Source: Leucobacter sp. CX169 (lineage in GTDB: Bacteria > Actinomycetota > Actinomycetes > Actinomycetales > Microbacteriaceae). Taken from it: a stretch of 64,000 bases of DNA. The translations under genes were made by a program, and so were the position numbers. Positions within the stretch are counted from its first letter, which is position 1. The number at the start of each line of letters is the position of its first letter. Of the stretch, positions 1 to 9,060 are shown piece by piece. Below the pieces are notes generated by a model. It worked only from the letters and a program-made list of their open reading frames with translations, had not been told where the DNA came from and made no database searches. Location: the NCBI RefSeq assembly GCF_017161405.1, contig NZ_CP071051.1:620001-684000 (forward strand), read 5' to 3'.

Positions 1-361
1 AGGCGAAGGCGAGGCAAAAGACGACGGTGATCAGCGCGACGACAACCGAGATGCCGAGCGCTGGGAAGAAGCTGCCGCTCGTGAGTACCGAGGCGAAGTT
101 GTCGAGCGATCCGCCGAACGGCAGGAAGGTCGGCGTGGTCTTTTGCAGGACGACGTTCGGCAGCAACGACGAGTTGATCATCCAGTAGACCGGAACTGCC
201 CAGACGAGCGCCACCGCGACGCCAAGCACGCCCAGCAGGATCCTGGCGGGGCGCCGTCCGCGTCCGCGCCCTCGTGCCGAAATGACTTTCAGGGGGGCCG
301 TCGCCGATGCGTCGGGGGAGGTCTCGGCACGGGTCGCGGACCGGGAGAGTGCGTGAGTCAT
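1..361 (-). CDS. Carbohydrate ABC transporter permease, MalG-like (partial, C-terminus off left edge)
   Basis: This is the second inner-membrane permease of a binding-protein-dependent sugar importer. Only the first 120 residues lie in the window. They show a basic, flexible N-terminus of about 40 residues, a first transmembrane segment at about residues 42-62 ending in a PVYWMINSS motif typical of MalG-type permeases, and the start of the next helix at the window edge. The ATG overlaps the stop of the upstream permease gene in an ATGA arrangement, so the two are translationally coupled. The EAA loop that would contact the ATPase is outside the window. Substrate cannot be told from sequence. 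Confidence 0.85.
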   Translation of the reverse strand, partial: MTHALSRSATRAETSPDASATAPLKVISARGRGRGRRPARILLGVLGVAVALVWAVPVYWMINSSLLPNVVLQKTTPTFLPFGGSLDNFASVLTSGSFFPALGISVVVALITVVFCLAFA

Positions 362-1269
362 GAGGCTGAGTCCTCCTTGAGCAGGTGGCGGACGTACGCC
401 CAGCTGAGCGCGATCGTGAGCACGAGCACGAACATCGAGACGGCGCTCGCCATCGCAAAGTCGCTCGAGCCAACGCCGAGTTGGTAAATGTAGGTGCCCA
501 GCAAATTGGTCTCACTTTGAATGGAGCCCTGATCCTGCAGGAGCTTGATCTGTGTGAAGACCCGCAGGTCCCAGATCAGCTGCAACAGGAAGACGATCCC
601 GAGGACGGGCCGCACGAGCGGCAGGATGATGTGCCGCAGACGCTGCCAGCCACTCGCTCCGTCCATCTGTGCGGCCTCGAGCACCTCGCCTGAGATCTGG
701 GTGAGCCCGGCGTAGACCGAGAAGGCGACGAACGGGACGCTCATCCAGACGACGATGATCATTGCCACAAAGAAGAAGGACAGCGGCTCGGCGAGCCAGT
801 TGTGACCGTTGAACGGCAGGCCGGCCTGTGTGAGCAGCCAGTTGATCATGCCGCGACGCCAGTCGAACAGCCAGTTCCAGATGGTCATCGCGGCGACGAC
901 GGGCATCGCCCACGCGAGCAAGAGCGAGATCTGCAGCGTGATGCGTACGCCCGTGCTCACCGAGCTCATGAGCAGGGCAAGCAGGATGCCGATCGCCATC
1001 GTGACGGTCGCGGTGACCGCGCAGAACGCAACCGAGCGCGCGACCACGACCCACATGTACGGGTCGCTGAAGAGCGTGATGTAGTTCTCGAACCACACGA
1101 AGGGTGCTGGCTGGCCAAACTGCTGAGCCAGGCCAAAGCTGTGCATCGAGGTCGACACCTGCCACAGCACGGGGTAACCGAGCGCGAGGAGCACGATCAC
1201 GCTCGCGGGAAGCAGCAGCAGGTAGGGGGCGAGGCTTCGCCTGCGTGGGCGGGCTACGGTCTGGCTCAC
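358..1269 (-). CDS. Carbohydrate ABC transporter permease, MalF-like
   Basis: First membrane permease of the sugar importer, 303 residues from a GTG start at 1269. That start is preceded by GAGG at suitable spacing and gives the expected short basic N-terminus; a TTG at 1320 would lie inside a strong hairpin and is less likely. Six hydrophobic segments are visible. The cytoplasmic EAA loop lies at about residues 195-217 (EVLEAAQMDGASGWQRLRH), where the ATPase docks. The protein sits between the binding protein gene upstream and the partial MalG-like gene downstream. No ATPase gene follows in view; the divergent MsiK-type ATPase at 4177 is the obvious candidate partner. Confidence 0.88.
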   Translation of the reverse strand: MSQTVARPRRRSLAPYLLLLPASVIVLLALGYPVLWQVSTSMHSFGLAQQFGQPAPFVWFENYITLFSDPYMWVVVARSVAFCAVTATVTMAIGILLALLMSSVSTGVRITLQISLLLAWAMPVVAAMTIWNWLFDWRRGMINWLLTQAGLPFNGHNWLAEPLSFFFVAMIIVVWMSVPFVAFSVYAGLTQISGEVLEAAQMDGASGWQRLRHIILPLVRPVLGIVFLLQLIWDLRVFTQIKLLQDQGSIQSETNLLGTYIYQLGVGSSDFAMASAVSMFVLVLTIALSWAYVRHLLKEDSAS

Positions 1270-1306
1270 GTGCGCCTCGATTCGTGTGGGGGTGCCAGGA
1301 TATGGC

Positions 1307-1334
1307 GGGCGGGGCCGCAAGTGCGGCCCCGCCC
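1307..1334 (-). terminator. Intercistronic 13-bp hairpin between binding-protein and permease genes
   Basis: Perfect inverted repeat GGGCGGGGCCGCA / TGCGGCCCCGCCC with a two-base centre (four in practice), just after the binding-protein stop and before the permease GTG. No U-run follows on the transcribed minus strand, so complete termination is unlikely. The position fits a 3'-end stabiliser or partial attenuator that lets binding protein be made in excess of permeases, as known for other sugar importer operons. Confidence 0.7.
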
Positions 1335-1348
1335 AATTGATCGGTGAA

Positions 1349-2689
1349 CTACTTGGTGTTGAGCAGCGCGTCGAGCTTTGCGTTGTACTCGAGCGCGAGC
1401 GCGTTCAGGTCATCAGCGTCACGGATCTTGGAGAAGAACTCCTCCATGACGTTGGCGGCCTCAACGGCGGCCCAGCCGGGGGCGGCCGGGGTCAGCTTCG
1501 AGTTCGACGCCGACTCAATGAGTGCCTTCGCGAACTGGTCGTCACCGAGCGAGGAGGTGAACTTCTGGTTTGCCGGGCCGAGACCGTTCTTGCCGAGCAT
1601 CGTCTGGTACTCCTCGGAGAAGATGATCTTCATCAGTTCCTTGGAGAGCTCGGGGTTCTTGGTCTTTGCCGAGATGCCGATGTTCGAGCCGCCGGCGAAG
1701 ACCGGGGCGGGCTTGCCGTCGTTGCCCGGCAGCACCCAGGCCCCGAAGGTGGCGTCATTCCATTCGCGGGCGGGCTTGCCGTCCTCGCCAGTGACGAGGT
1801 CACCGATCGACCAGTGCGCCCAGCCCGGAGCCATGATCGTGGCGGCGGCGAGCGAGAGGTCCGTCGTGTTACCGGCCTCGTCGGTCACCGTGTCCGAGTC
1901 ATTGAGGAACTGGTACTGGTTCGCGTCCTTGGCATCATTCGGCGCGCGAGACGCGTCCCGGAAGATGCCCTGCAGCTGCTCGAGGCCCTTCATTGACTCG
2001 GGGGAGTCGAGGGTGGCGACCCACTTGCCATCCTGCAGGGTCGCAATGTCGCCGCCATTGGCGAAGATCCACGAGATGCCGTCGCGCCAGTCCTGGCCGC
2101 CGAGGTAGAAGCCCGAGAAGTTCTCGATGCCCTTCGGGTTCTTCTCCGTGATGGTCTTGACCGCGGCGTTGAACTCGTCAAGCGTCGTCGGCTTGGCCAC
2201 GCCCGCGGCGTCCCACACGTCCGTGCGGGAGAACATGTAGCGCGAGCCGAAGTAGTACGGAAGCGTGTAGTTCTTGCCGTCGACCGTGCCGGCGTCGACG
2301 AAGGACTGCAGCAGATCCGATCCGCCGAGTTCGTCGTACATGTCGCTGATGTCGAGGAAGGCGCCCACGTTCGTGAACGTCGGCGACTGAGTGTTGCCGA
2401 TCTCGGTGACGTCGGGGGTGTTGTTCTCGTCGGGCAGCGAGCTGGTGAGCTTCGTGATGATGTCGCCCCAGCCCTGCTCCTCGATCTTGAGGGTGGCGCC
2501 CGTTTCCTTCTTGAACTCGTCCTTGAGGTACGTGCGAAGTTCGTCCGGGGTGTCACCGCCTATGACCCACATCGTGATGGTCTCGCCACTGGCGTCCTTG
2601 CCGGCGTCGCCACCGGATGAGGTGCAGCCGGTCAGCACGAGAGCGGAAGCTGTGGCCACGGCGGCGAGGCCCGCAAGCTTTCTCTTCAT
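1349..2689 (-). CDS. Sugar ABC transporter substrate-binding lipoprotein
   Basis: Extracellular solute-binding protein (family 1) of 446 residues that captures a sugar and delivers it to the permeases. The N-terminus is a lipoprotein signal: a basic MKRK start, a hydrophobic stretch and an LTGC lipobox with the lipidated cysteine at residue 22, then a Ser/Gly-rich linker. The body contains features usual in maltose/glycerol-phosphate-type binding proteins, such as an early WVIGGDTPDE strand, a YYFGSRYMFSRTD segment and a GGSNIGISAKTKN segment. AAAGGA lies nine bases before the ATG. It is the first gene of the transport unit, 75 bases after the ROK regulator gene on the same strand. Confidence 0.9.
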   Translation of the reverse strand: MKRKLAGLAAVATASALVLTGCTSSGGDAGKDASGETITMWVIGGDTPDELRTYLKDEFKKETGATLKIEEQGWGDIITKLTSSLPDENNTPDVTEIGNTQSPTFTNVGAFLDISDMYDELGGSDLLQSFVDAGTVDGKNYTLPYYFGSRYMFSRTDVWDAAGVAKPTTLDEFNAAVKTITEKNPKGIENFSGFYLGGQDWRDGISWIFANGGDIATLQDGKWVATLDSPESMKGLEQLQGIFRDASRAPNDAKDANQYQFLNDSDTVTDEAGNTTDLSLAAATIMAPGWAHWSIGDLVTGEDGKPAREWNDATFGAWVLPGNDGKPAPVFAGGSNIGISAKTKNPELSKELMKIIFSEEYQTMLGKNGLGPANQKFTSSLGDDQFAKALIESASNSKLTPAAPGWAAVEAANVMEEFFSKIRDADDLNALALEYNAKLDALLNTK

Positions 2690-2764
2690 TGTGAATTCCT
2701 TTCAGAAGGGCGGTGCGGCGGTTGCCGCGCCATGGGGGTCAATCGATTGGAGAATTTCGGAGGT

Positions 2765-3928
2765 CTAGGTGAGTCCGAGCTCGGTGTGCAGCACGAGGGC
2801 GGCGGCGCCGCGGAGGACGATGTCCGCGCCCTGCGACGTCATGCGCAACATGAGCTCGTCATGAGAGTCGGGCATGGTGCGGTGTCGGATGGTCTCGAGC
2901 ACCGCATCAGCGAGCGGGCCGGCGAGCAGGTCTTCGGGACCCGCCAGCACCACCTCGGCGAGGTTGAGCGCACCGACGACCGGGGCGAGGGCCACTCCGA
3001 GGCGCTGCCCCGCTTCCCGAAGCACTGCCCTCCGCCCCGCGTCGTCTGTTCCTGCGAGCGCGGCGGTGAGCGCGGGCACGGTGAGCCAGTGCTCGAGCAC
3101 CTGCTCGCGGGTATAGGGGGCGTCGAGGCCGAGGTCGGTCCCGACCATGACCTGGCCGATCTCGCCCGCAGCGAAGCGGCTGCCGTGCACCGGTGCGCCC
3201 GCGACGAGCAGCCCGGCGCCAATGCCGTGGCCGACGGTGATGAGCATGAGGTCGCTGCCGGAGTCGCCGTAGTTGTGCTCGGCCAGCACCGCGACGTTTG
3301 CGTCGTTGCCGACCGAGACGGCGCGGCCGGTGTGCGCGGCGACCCGGTCGCGCAGCGCGAGCTCACTCCAGCCCAGGTTCGGGGCGGTGCGGACGACGCC
3401 GTCGAGGGTGACGACGCCCGGGGTCCCGATGCCGATCCCGAGCACCGGGGCCGTGGTGAGCGCGAGGAGAGCGTCCGTGAGCGCGAGCACGCGCGACAGG
3501 GCATCCTCGCCGGTGGCGCCGTCCAGCGGAATCGCGCTTTCGTGCAGCACGCGGCCGTCGAGGTCGAGCACCGCGCCGCGGAAGCGGTCGTGCTCGCTCA
3601 GGTCGATGCCAATGATCACGTAGGCGTCGCGCTTGATGTCGAGCAGCACGGCCGGCTTTCCCGGGCGAACGCTCTCACGCTGACCGAGCTCGCGAACCAG
3701 GCCGTCGCCGAGCAGCGAGCCGATGAGGTCAGACACCGTGGCCTTGGTGAGGCCGGTGACGCGGGCGAGGTCCGCTCGGCTGATGGGTTCCGAGCGGTAC
3801 AGCGTCTGCAGAAGCAGCGTGCGGTTCGTCGACCGGGCGTGCTCGGGGAGCGCTTTCGCGTGCTGGCGAAGGCTTCTGCCAGGGGCGGCGTTGTCGGCCG
3901 ATCGCGTCATTGCGTCCGTGCGTGTCAT
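2765..3928 (-). CDS. ROK-family transcriptional regulator
   Basis: 387-residue regulator expected to control the adjacent sugar importer. An N-terminal winged helix-turn-helix is visible at about residues 30-90 (PISRADLARVTGLTKATVSD). The C-terminal ROK sugar-kinase fold has an ATP-site-like GIGTPGVV, GNDANVAVLAEH and GHGIGAGLLVAGAPVHG. The zinc-binding cysteine motif of true ROK kinases is missing, so this is a regulator rather than a kinase. The ATG at 3928 is chosen because it lies seven bases after a good -10 element; a longer open frame to 4132 has no such support. It probably represses itself and the downstream importer and is relieved by a sugar or sugar phosphate. Confidence 0.88.
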   Translation of the reverse strand: MTRTDAMTRSADNAAPGRSLRQHAKALPEHARSTNRTLLLQTLYRSEPISRADLARVTGLTKATVSDLIGSLLGDGLVRELGQRESVRPGKPAVLLDIKRDAYVIIGIDLSEHDRFRGAVLDLDGRVLHESAIPLDGATGEDALSRVLALTDALLALTTAPVLGIGIGTPGVVTLDGVVRTAPNLGWSELALRDRVAAHTGRAVSVGNDANVAVLAEHNYGDSGSDLMLITVGHGIGAGLLVAGAPVHGSRFAAGEIGQVMVGTDLGLDAPYTREQVLEHWLTVPALTAALAGTDDAGRRAVLREAGQRLGVALAPVVGALNLAEVVLAGPEDLLAGPLADAVLETIRHRTMPDSHDELMLRMTSQGADIVLRGAAALVLHTELGLT

Positions 3929-3933
3929 GGTGG

Positions 3934-3964
3934 TTAGTAAAGCGTACGAACTAATTTGATGCAA
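3934..3964 (-). promoter_or_regulatory. Promoter and palindromic operator of the ROK regulator gene
   Basis: On the minus strand TTGCAT, a 17-base spacer, TTTACT, then seven bases to the ATG, so the mRNA should be leaderless. The -10 and spacer are covered by the inverted repeat TTAGT-N11-ACTAA at 3934-3954, close to the TTAGTAAA-type half-sites known for ROK repressors. Binding there would block RNA polymerase, which implies autoregulation. Confidence 0.6.
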
Positions 3965-4047
3965 GCGGGAGTTCCGCCGGTTTGGGCAGGTGATACCGAG
4001 TTGTGACCTCGCGCCCTCTGGGCCGGACGCCGAGAGCGCGCGCACCC

Positions 4048-4059
4048 GCAGGATCCTGC
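4048..4059. repeat. GCAGGATCCTGC palindrome copy
   Basis: Perfect 12-bp palindrome, followed by CGGGCC, in the space between the divergent ROK and MsiK-type genes. One of the repeated sites discussed in the findings. Confidence 0.7.
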
Positions 4060-4176
4060 CGGGCCACTTGGCACTGCGCGCCCAAGGTGGCAGACTGGCC
4101 GCGCCGACACTGTCGTCGGCACTCCCATTCACGAAGGATCGCCCGGCACGTACCGCCGGTGAAAGAGAGCAGCACC

Positions 4177-5277
4177 ATGGCTAGCGTCACCTATGACAGC
4201 GTCACCCTGCAGTACCCCGGGACCGAACGTCCCGCAGTGGACGACCTCCACCTCGAGATCGCCGACGGCGAGTTTCTCGTTCTGGTGGGCCCTTCGGGCT
4301 GCGGCAAGTCGACCGCGCTGCGCATGCTCGCCGGGCTCGAGGAGGTCGACAGCGGCCGAGTGCTCATCGGCGACGAGGACATGACGCGCGCAGCACCCAA
4401 GGATCGCGACATCGCGATGGTGTTTCAGAACTACGCCCTCTACCCGCACATGACGGTCGCCGAGAACATGGGCTTCGCGCTCAAGATCGCCGGCGTCGAC
4501 AAGGCTGAACGAGCCGAGCGCGTGCGCGCCGTCGCCGAGCAGCTCGACCTCGTCGAGTACCTCGACCGCAAGCCCAAGGCGCTCTCGGGCGGCCAGCGGC
4601 AGCGCGTCGCGATGGGCCGCGCGATCGTCCGCCAGCCCCGGGTGTTCCTCATGGACGAGCCCCTCTCGAACCTCGACGCCAAGCTGCGGGTGCAGACCCG
4701 CACCAGGATCGCGTCGCTGCAGCGCGAGCTGGGCGTCACCACCGTCTACGTCACGCACGACCAGACTGAGGCGCTCACCATGGGGGACCGGATCGCCGTG
4801 ATGAAGCTGGGGGTGCTGCAGCAGGTGGGCACTCCGCGCGAATTGCTTGACCGCCCGCGCAACGTGTTCGTCGCCGGCTTCATCGGCAGCCCCGCAATGA
4901 ACCTCTTCCCGGTCGACGTGCATGAGGCGGGGCTTCGTTTCGGCGCAGCGACGCTGCCGATCGCTTCAGACGTTCGCCCGCGGGTCACCGGGGGCCAGGT
5001 CATCGCGGGCGTGCGCCCCGAGGATCTCAAGATCGCCGTGGCCGGCGAGCCCGGCCTCGAGATCGAGGTCGACCTGGTCGAGGAACTCGGCGCGGACGGT
5101 TACCTCTACGGGCACGCGGACATTGCGGGCACGCGCACCGAGGTCGTCGTACGAGTTGATGGACGCGAGCACCCCGAGGCGGGCGAGCGCGTCACCGTGC
5201 TGCCGGCGACGGGCCGCGTCCACCTCTTCGACCCCGCTTCGGGCGACCGCATCGGATCGCTGGGGGAGCGGCACTAG
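4177..5277 (+). CDS. Sugar ABC transporter ATPase, MsiK/UgpC/MalK type
   Basis: 366-residue cytoplasmic ATPase that powers sugar import. Walker A GPSGCGKST is at residues 38-46, the Q-loop in VFQNYALYP at about 82-90, the signature LSGGQ at 136-140, Walker B VFLMDEP at 156-162 and the H-loop THD at 193-195. A C-terminal extension of about 130 residues with a TOBE/MalK-type regulatory fold follows (GVRPEDLKIAV). GAAAGAGAG precedes the ATG. It stands alone and divergent from the ROK-importer operon, as msiK does in other actinobacteria, where one ATPase serves several importers. Whether it is dedicated to this importer is not shown. Confidence 0.9.
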   Translation: MASVTYDSVTLQYPGTERPAVDDLHLEIADGEFLVLVGPSGCGKSTALRMLAGLEEVDSGRVLIGDEDMTRAAPKDRDIAMVFQNYALYPHMTVAENMGFALKIAGVDKAERAERVRAVAEQLDLVEYLDRKPKALSGGQRQRVAMGRAIVRQPRVFLMDEPLSNLDAKLRVQTRTRIASLQRELGVTTVYVTHDQTEALTMGDRIAVMKLGVLQQVGTPRELLDRPRNVFVAGFIGSPAMNLFPVDVHEAGLRFGAATLPIASDVRPRVTGGQVIAGVRPEDLKIAVAGEPGLEIEVDLVEELGADGYLYGHADIAGTRTEVVVRVDGREHPEAGERVTVLPATGRVHLFDPASGDRIGSLGERH

Positions 5278-5393
5278 TACCCGGTCAGATCCTGCCCGAG
5301 CGCGTGTCGAAAAGGCCCTGAAACGCCACCTGCTAGCGTGGAACCCGATTGTGCGTCCTTGGCGCGCGGATTGACGACGATAGCGGGGGCGGA

Positions 5394-6671
5394 ATGAAGG
5401 CGCTACAGGTGAGCCGATCGAGACGATGGAGTGCGGCGTTGGCCGCGCTTGCGACGAGCGCGGTGCTGCTTGCCGGTGTGGCATTCGGCGCGCCCGCTGC
5501 CGTCGCGGTGAACTACCCCAGCTGGGATGACGTCGTCGCTGCGAAGCAGAACCAGGCCGCGGTGGCGGCCAAGGTCAGCGAGATCAAGGGCTACATCGCC
5601 GACGTCCAGGCCGAGCTCGCCCGGCTCGAACAGGCCTCCGCGGTCGCGAACCAGGAGGCGGTCGACGCCGAGCAGGAGTTCCTGCGCGCCGATGAGAAGG
5701 CGACCGCGCTCGAGGCCCAGGCCGAGGCGAGCCGGGTCGAGGCCGAGCGCACCGCCGAGCAGGCGGCCGTGCTCGTCTCGCAGATGTACCGCTCCGGCGG
5801 CGTTGACCGGAACATGGAACTCTTCCTCGGCGCGGAGGAGGGCACGGCGGACGTGCTGCTCGAGCGCCTCGCGATGATGACGAAGGCGACCGAGCGCAAC
5901 ACGAGCCTGTCGGAAGAGGCACAGGTTGCCCAGAACGCCGCCCAATCGCTCGGCGACCAGGCGAAGGCCGCGCGCGCCGAGCGCGAGCGGCTCTTTGCTG
6001 ACAAGGAGCAGAAGGCCGAGGCGGCCGCCGCGGCGGTCGAGCAGACGCGGGTCGAGTACCAGAAGAACCTCGATTTGCAGGCCGACCTGAATGAGAAGCT
6101 CGCGGCGCTGCAAGACAAGACCGCGAAGACTGCGGCCGACTACGAAGCCGGCGTAGCGTATCGCGCCGAGCAGGCCAGGCTTGCCGCAATTGAGGCCGAG
6201 CGCCTTGCCGCAGAGGAAGCGGCGAAGAACCCGCCTGCCACTGGCGGCGGTGGCGGAAGCAGCGGTGGTGGCGGCGGCGGCGGCAGCTCGAGCGGCGGTT
6301 GGGCTCGCCCGGTCGGCGGTTGGGTCAGCACGAATTACTGGGGCTACTACGGCCACACGGGGCTCGACCTCGCGGTCGGCTACGGCACCCCGATCGTCGC
6401 CGCGTCGAGCGGCACCGTGACGTACGCGGGCTACAAGGACAACTACGGCGGCATCATGGTGCACGTCAACCACGACGGAGGCGTGCAGACCCGCTACGCC
6501 CACCTGAGCGGGGTCAACGTCGGCAATGGCCAGTGGGTGAACGTCGGGCAGGTCATCGGTTGGGTCGGTATGACCGGCAACACGAGCGGGCCGCACCTGC
6601 ACTACGAGGTCCTCATCGGTGGCTACGTCGATCCGCGCGCGTTCATGGCGCAGCGTGGGCTGTACTGGTAA
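5394..6671 (+). CDS. Secreted M23 peptidoglycan endopeptidase with coiled-coil domain
   Basis: 425-residue exported cell-wall hydrolase, probably cutting peptide cross-links during growth or division. A Sec signal peptide covers about residues 1-38. A long Ala/Glu/Gln-rich coiled coil follows to about residue 270, as in EnvC/RipC-like proteins, then a Gly/Ser-rich linker and a C-terminal LytM/M23 domain. Zinc ligands are visible in HTGLDLA and in the HLHYEV motif near the end; RYAHLS supplies the other catalytic histidine. GGGGGCGG precedes the ATG at 5394. The coiled coil of such proteins often contacts FtsEX, but no ftsEX lies in this window. Confidence 0.9.
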   Translation: MKALQVSRSRRWSAALAALATSAVLLAGVAFGAPAAVAVNYPSWDDVVAAKQNQAAVAAKVSEIKGYIADVQAELARLEQASAVANQEAVDAEQEFLRADEKATALEAQAEASRVEAERTAEQAAVLVSQMYRSGGVDRNMELFLGAEEGTADVLLERLAMMTKATERNTSLSEEAQVAQNAAQSLGDQAKAARAERERLFADKEQKAEAAAAAVEQTRVEYQKNLDLQADLNEKLAALQDKTAKTAADYEAGVAYRAEQARLAAIEAERLAAEEAAKNPPATGGGGGSSGGGGGGGSSSGGWARPVGGWVSTNYWGYYGHTGLDLAVGYGTPIVAASSGTVTYAGYKDNYGGIMVHVNHDGGVQTRYAHLSGVNVGNGQWVNVGQVIGWVGMTGNTSGPHLHYEVLIGGYVDPRAFMAQRGLYW

Positions 6672-6695
6672 CAGGGTGATGCCGTTTGGGGCATG

Positions 6696-6729
6696 AAAAA
6701 GGCGGGGATCACATGATCCCCGCCTTTTT
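6696..6729. terminator. Bidirectional intrinsic terminator
   Basis: 15-bp perfect stem (AAAAAGGCGGGGATC / GATCCCCGCCTTTTT) around an ACAT loop, with U-runs in both directions. It lies between the converging M23 peptidase and pyrophosphatase genes and should end both transcripts. Confidence 0.92.
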
Positions 6730-6743
6730 ACTTCGTCTCGGTC

Positions 6744-7238
6744 TTAGTGACCCTGAGCCGCGAGGCGCTCCTGCGCCTCGACGATGAGCGTCTCGGCGTC
6801 AGCCGCCGAGCCCCACGCGTCGACCTTGACCCACTTGTTCGGCTCGAGGTCCTTGTAGTGCTCGAAGAAGTGCTCGATCTCCTTGCGGGTGTACTCGGGG
6901 ATGTCCGCGACGTCCTGGATGTGGCTCCAGCGCGGATCCTTGTACTGCACGGCGATGACCTTGTCGTCGCCGCCGGCCTCGTCGCTCATCTTGAGCACGC
7001 CGACGGGGCGCACCTTGATGCCGACGCCCGGGAAGACGGGGAAGTCGAGCAGCACGAGCACGTCGAGCGGATCGCCGTCCTCGCCCAGGGTCTCCTCGAA
7101 GAAGCCGTAGTCGGTGGGGTAGACGAAGCCCGTGTAGAGCACACGGTCGAGGTACACCCGGCCGGTCTCGTGGTCGACCTCGTACTTGTTGCGGCTCCCC
7201 TTGGGGATTTCGATGACGGCATCGAACTCGGCGGTCAT
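6744..7238 (-). CDS. ppa: Inorganic pyrophosphatase
   Basis: Family I soluble pyrophosphatase of 164 residues that hydrolyses the PPi released by biosynthesis, pulling those reactions forward. The signature D-G-D-P-L-D is at residues 54-59, with the usual metal- and phosphate-binding residues: Lys13, Glu20 and the YPTDYGF loop at 40-46. Length and features match the bacterial hexameric enzyme. The ATG at 7238 gives the canonical short N-terminus; a longer upstream frame crosses the divergent promoter region and is rejected. It converges with the M23 gene and diverges from tilS. Confidence 0.95.
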   Translation of the reverse strand: MTAEFDAVIEIPKGSRNKYEVDHETGRVYLDRVLYTGFVYPTDYGFFEETLGEDGDPLDVLVLLDFPVFPGVGIKVRPVGVLKMSDEAGGDDKVIAVQYKDPRWSHIQDVADIPEYTRKEIEHFFEHYKDLEPNKWVKVDAWGSAADAETLIVEAQERLAAQGH

Positions 7239-7412
7239 GCCAGCTCCTCGTGCTTGGGCGCCGGCCCCAGAAGAGAGGCTGCTCGGCGCGGTGGGTGGGT
7301 GCTGCCCGCGGCGAAACGCGGCGGGCGACGCGATCCAGGGTACTGGATCTCGGTGGGAGTGCGGGATTTCGCGGCCGGGCTCGGGGGTGCGCGAGGCGAG
7401 TACCGTGGAGGG

Positions 7413-8474
7413 GTGACCCGACGCCCCCGCCTCACCCCCGCGATCGCTGACGCCCGCCGCGCCGTCCGAGCCGCCCTCGAGCGCGCGGGAGCGCGCGACG
7501 GGGAGCTCGTGCTCGTGGCACTGTCGGGCGGCGCCGACTCGCTGGCCCTCGCGGCCGCCGCGGCCTTCGAGGCGCCACGCCTGGGCCTTGCCGCTGGCGC
7601 GATCGTCGTCGACCACGGGCTGCAGACAGGATCCGCCCGGGTCGCCGAGCAAGTGGCCGGGACGGCGCGTGGGCTCGGGCTGGACCCGGTGCGCGTCGTC
7701 GCCGTGGACGTCAACGGCACGCCGGGCGCCGGCGGTCCCGAGGCGGCAGCGCGAGACGCCCGCTATGCCGCGCTCGAACAGGCGCGAGCGGCGCTCGGCG
7801 CGAGCTGGATCCTGACGGGGCATACCCGGGACGACCAGGCCGAACAGGTGCTGCTCGGCCTCGCCCGCGGCTCGGGCACCCGCAGCCTCGCCGGGATTCC
7901 GCCGCGCCGGGGCAGGATCCTGCGCCCCCTCTTGGGACTACCCCGCAGCTCGACCCTTGCCGCCTGCGCGGATGCTGGCCTAGCGCCGTGGGCGGACCCG
8001 CAGAACGCAGACCCCGCGTTTTCGCGCGTGCGTGTGCGTGAGCGCGTCCTCCCGATGCTTGAGCGCGAGCTGGGGCCAGGAATCGCCGAGGCGCTCGCTC
8101 GCACCGCCGAGCTCGCCCGCGAGGACGCGGAGGCCTTCGATGAGATGATCGACGAGACTATTGAAGAGATCGTCGAGCACGCCGAGGCGGGAATCTCGGT
8201 GTCGGTCGCGGCGCTCGCGGCGAACCCTGCGGCGCTTCGGCATCGCATCATTCGGACAGTCGCCGAGGCGGAGTTCGGGGTCTCGCTCGCCCGCGGGCAC
8301 ACCGTCGCAGTCGCGGAGCTCGTGACCAATTGGCACGGACAGGGAACCCTGCACCTGCCCGGCATTAGAGTTGTACGTACTGGCGACCGGCTGGTATTTA
8401 CGGCGGCGACCGCACCCGAACGCGCCTTAGGCGTCACCACAGGCGGGGCGGACTCGCAGGATCACGGAGAGTAG
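7413..8474 (+). CDS. tilS: tRNA(Ile)-lysidine synthetase
   Basis: 353-residue enzyme that converts C34 of tRNA-Ile(CAU) to lysidine, using ATP and lysine, so that it reads AUA codons. The N-type PP-loop SGGADS is at residues 38-43, followed by [10 protein letters not shown] and the conserved [21 protein letters not shown] region. The GTG at 7413 is chosen because TACCGT ends exactly six bases before it, the leaderless spacing seen for other genes here; the intervening GGAGGG could also act as a ribosome site. hpt follows seven bases after the stop, a standard actinobacterial pairing. Confidence 0.93.
   Translation: MTRRPRLTPAIADARRAVRAALERAGARDGELVLVALSGGADSLALAAAAAFEAPRLGLAAGAIVVDHGLQTGSARVAEQVAGTARGLGLDPVRVVAVDVNGTPGAGGPEAAARDARYAALEQARAALGASWILTGHTRDDQAEQVLLGLARGSGTRSLAGIPPRRGRILRPLLGLPRSSTLAACADAGLAPWADPQNADPAFSRVRVRERVLPMLERELGPGIAEALARTAELAREDAEAFDEMIDETIEEIVEHAEAGISVSVAALAANPAALRHRIIRTVAEAEFGVSLARGHTVAVAELVTNWHGQGTLHLPGIRVVRTGDRLVFTAATAPERALGVTTGGADSQDHGE
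7912..7923. repeat. GCAGGATCCTGC palindrome copy inside tilS
   Basis: Perfect 12-bp palindrome within the tilS coding sequence, another copy of the over-represented site. Confidence 0.65.
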
Positions 8475-8481
8475 GAAATCG

Positions 8482-9039
8482 ATGGACGCTCACGATCTCG
8501 GAGGCGACCTCACGGTCACCTTGCACACTGAGGCTGAACTGCACCAGCGGCTGCAGGAGTTGGCCCGCGAGATCGAGGCGGACTACGGCGACACTCCGCC
8601 CCTGCTCGTCGGCGTGCTCAAGGGCGCCGTCATGGTGATGGCCGACCTCAGCCGTGCGCTGCGCTTCCAGGCCCAGATGGACTGGATGGCCGTGAGCTCT
8701 TACGGCGCCGGCACGAAGTCCAGCGGCGTCGTCCGCATCCTCAAGGACCTCGACGCCGACATCATGGGGCGCGACGTCCTGATCGTCGAGGACATCATTG
8801 ACTCGGGCCTGACGCTGAGCTGGCTCAAGGAGAATCTCGAGAACCGCGGAGCCAAGTCCGTGCGCATCTGCACGATGCTCCGCAAGCCCGACGCGCTCAA
8901 GGTCGAGGTCGATGTCGCGTACGTCGGCTACGACATTCCGAACGAGTTCGTGGTCGGCTACGGCCTCGACTACGCCGAGAACTACCGCAACCTCCGCGAC
9001 GTCGCGATTCTCGCGCCGCACGTCTACTCCGGAGAGTAG
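8482..9039 (+). CDS. hpt: Hypoxanthine phosphoribosyltransferase
   Basis: 185-residue purine salvage enzyme joining hypoxanthine or guanine to PRPP, giving IMP or GMP. The PRPP-binding motif LIVEDIIDSGLTL is at residues 100-112, and the flexible loop region around SSYGAGTKSSG at about 72-82. Length fits the bacterial enzyme. The ATG is preceded by AGTAGGAAA and lies seven bases after the tilS stop, so the two are cotranscribed. A 63-bp palindrome separates it from ftsH. Confidence 0.95.
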   Translation: MDAHDLGGDLTVTLHTEAELHQRLQELAREIEADYGDTPPLLVGVLKGAVMVMADLSRALRFQAQMDWMAVSSYGAGTKSSGVVRILKDLDADIMGRDVLIVEDIIDSGLTLSWLKENLENRGAKSVRICTMLRKPDALKVEVDVAYVGYDIPNEFVVGYGLDYAENYRNLRDVAILAPHVYSGE

Positions 9040-9060
9040 CCCCACATGTAGCACGGGCTG

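Noticed and set aside
3929-4132. Longer N-terminus for the ROK regulator
   Set aside because: The extra residues cross the promoter, the operator palindrome and a repeat site, and the ATG at 3928 has a clean promoter.
5278-5393. Riboswitch (for example c-di-AMP type) before the M23 peptidase
   Set aside because: The 116-base space is too short and shows none of the conserved elements.
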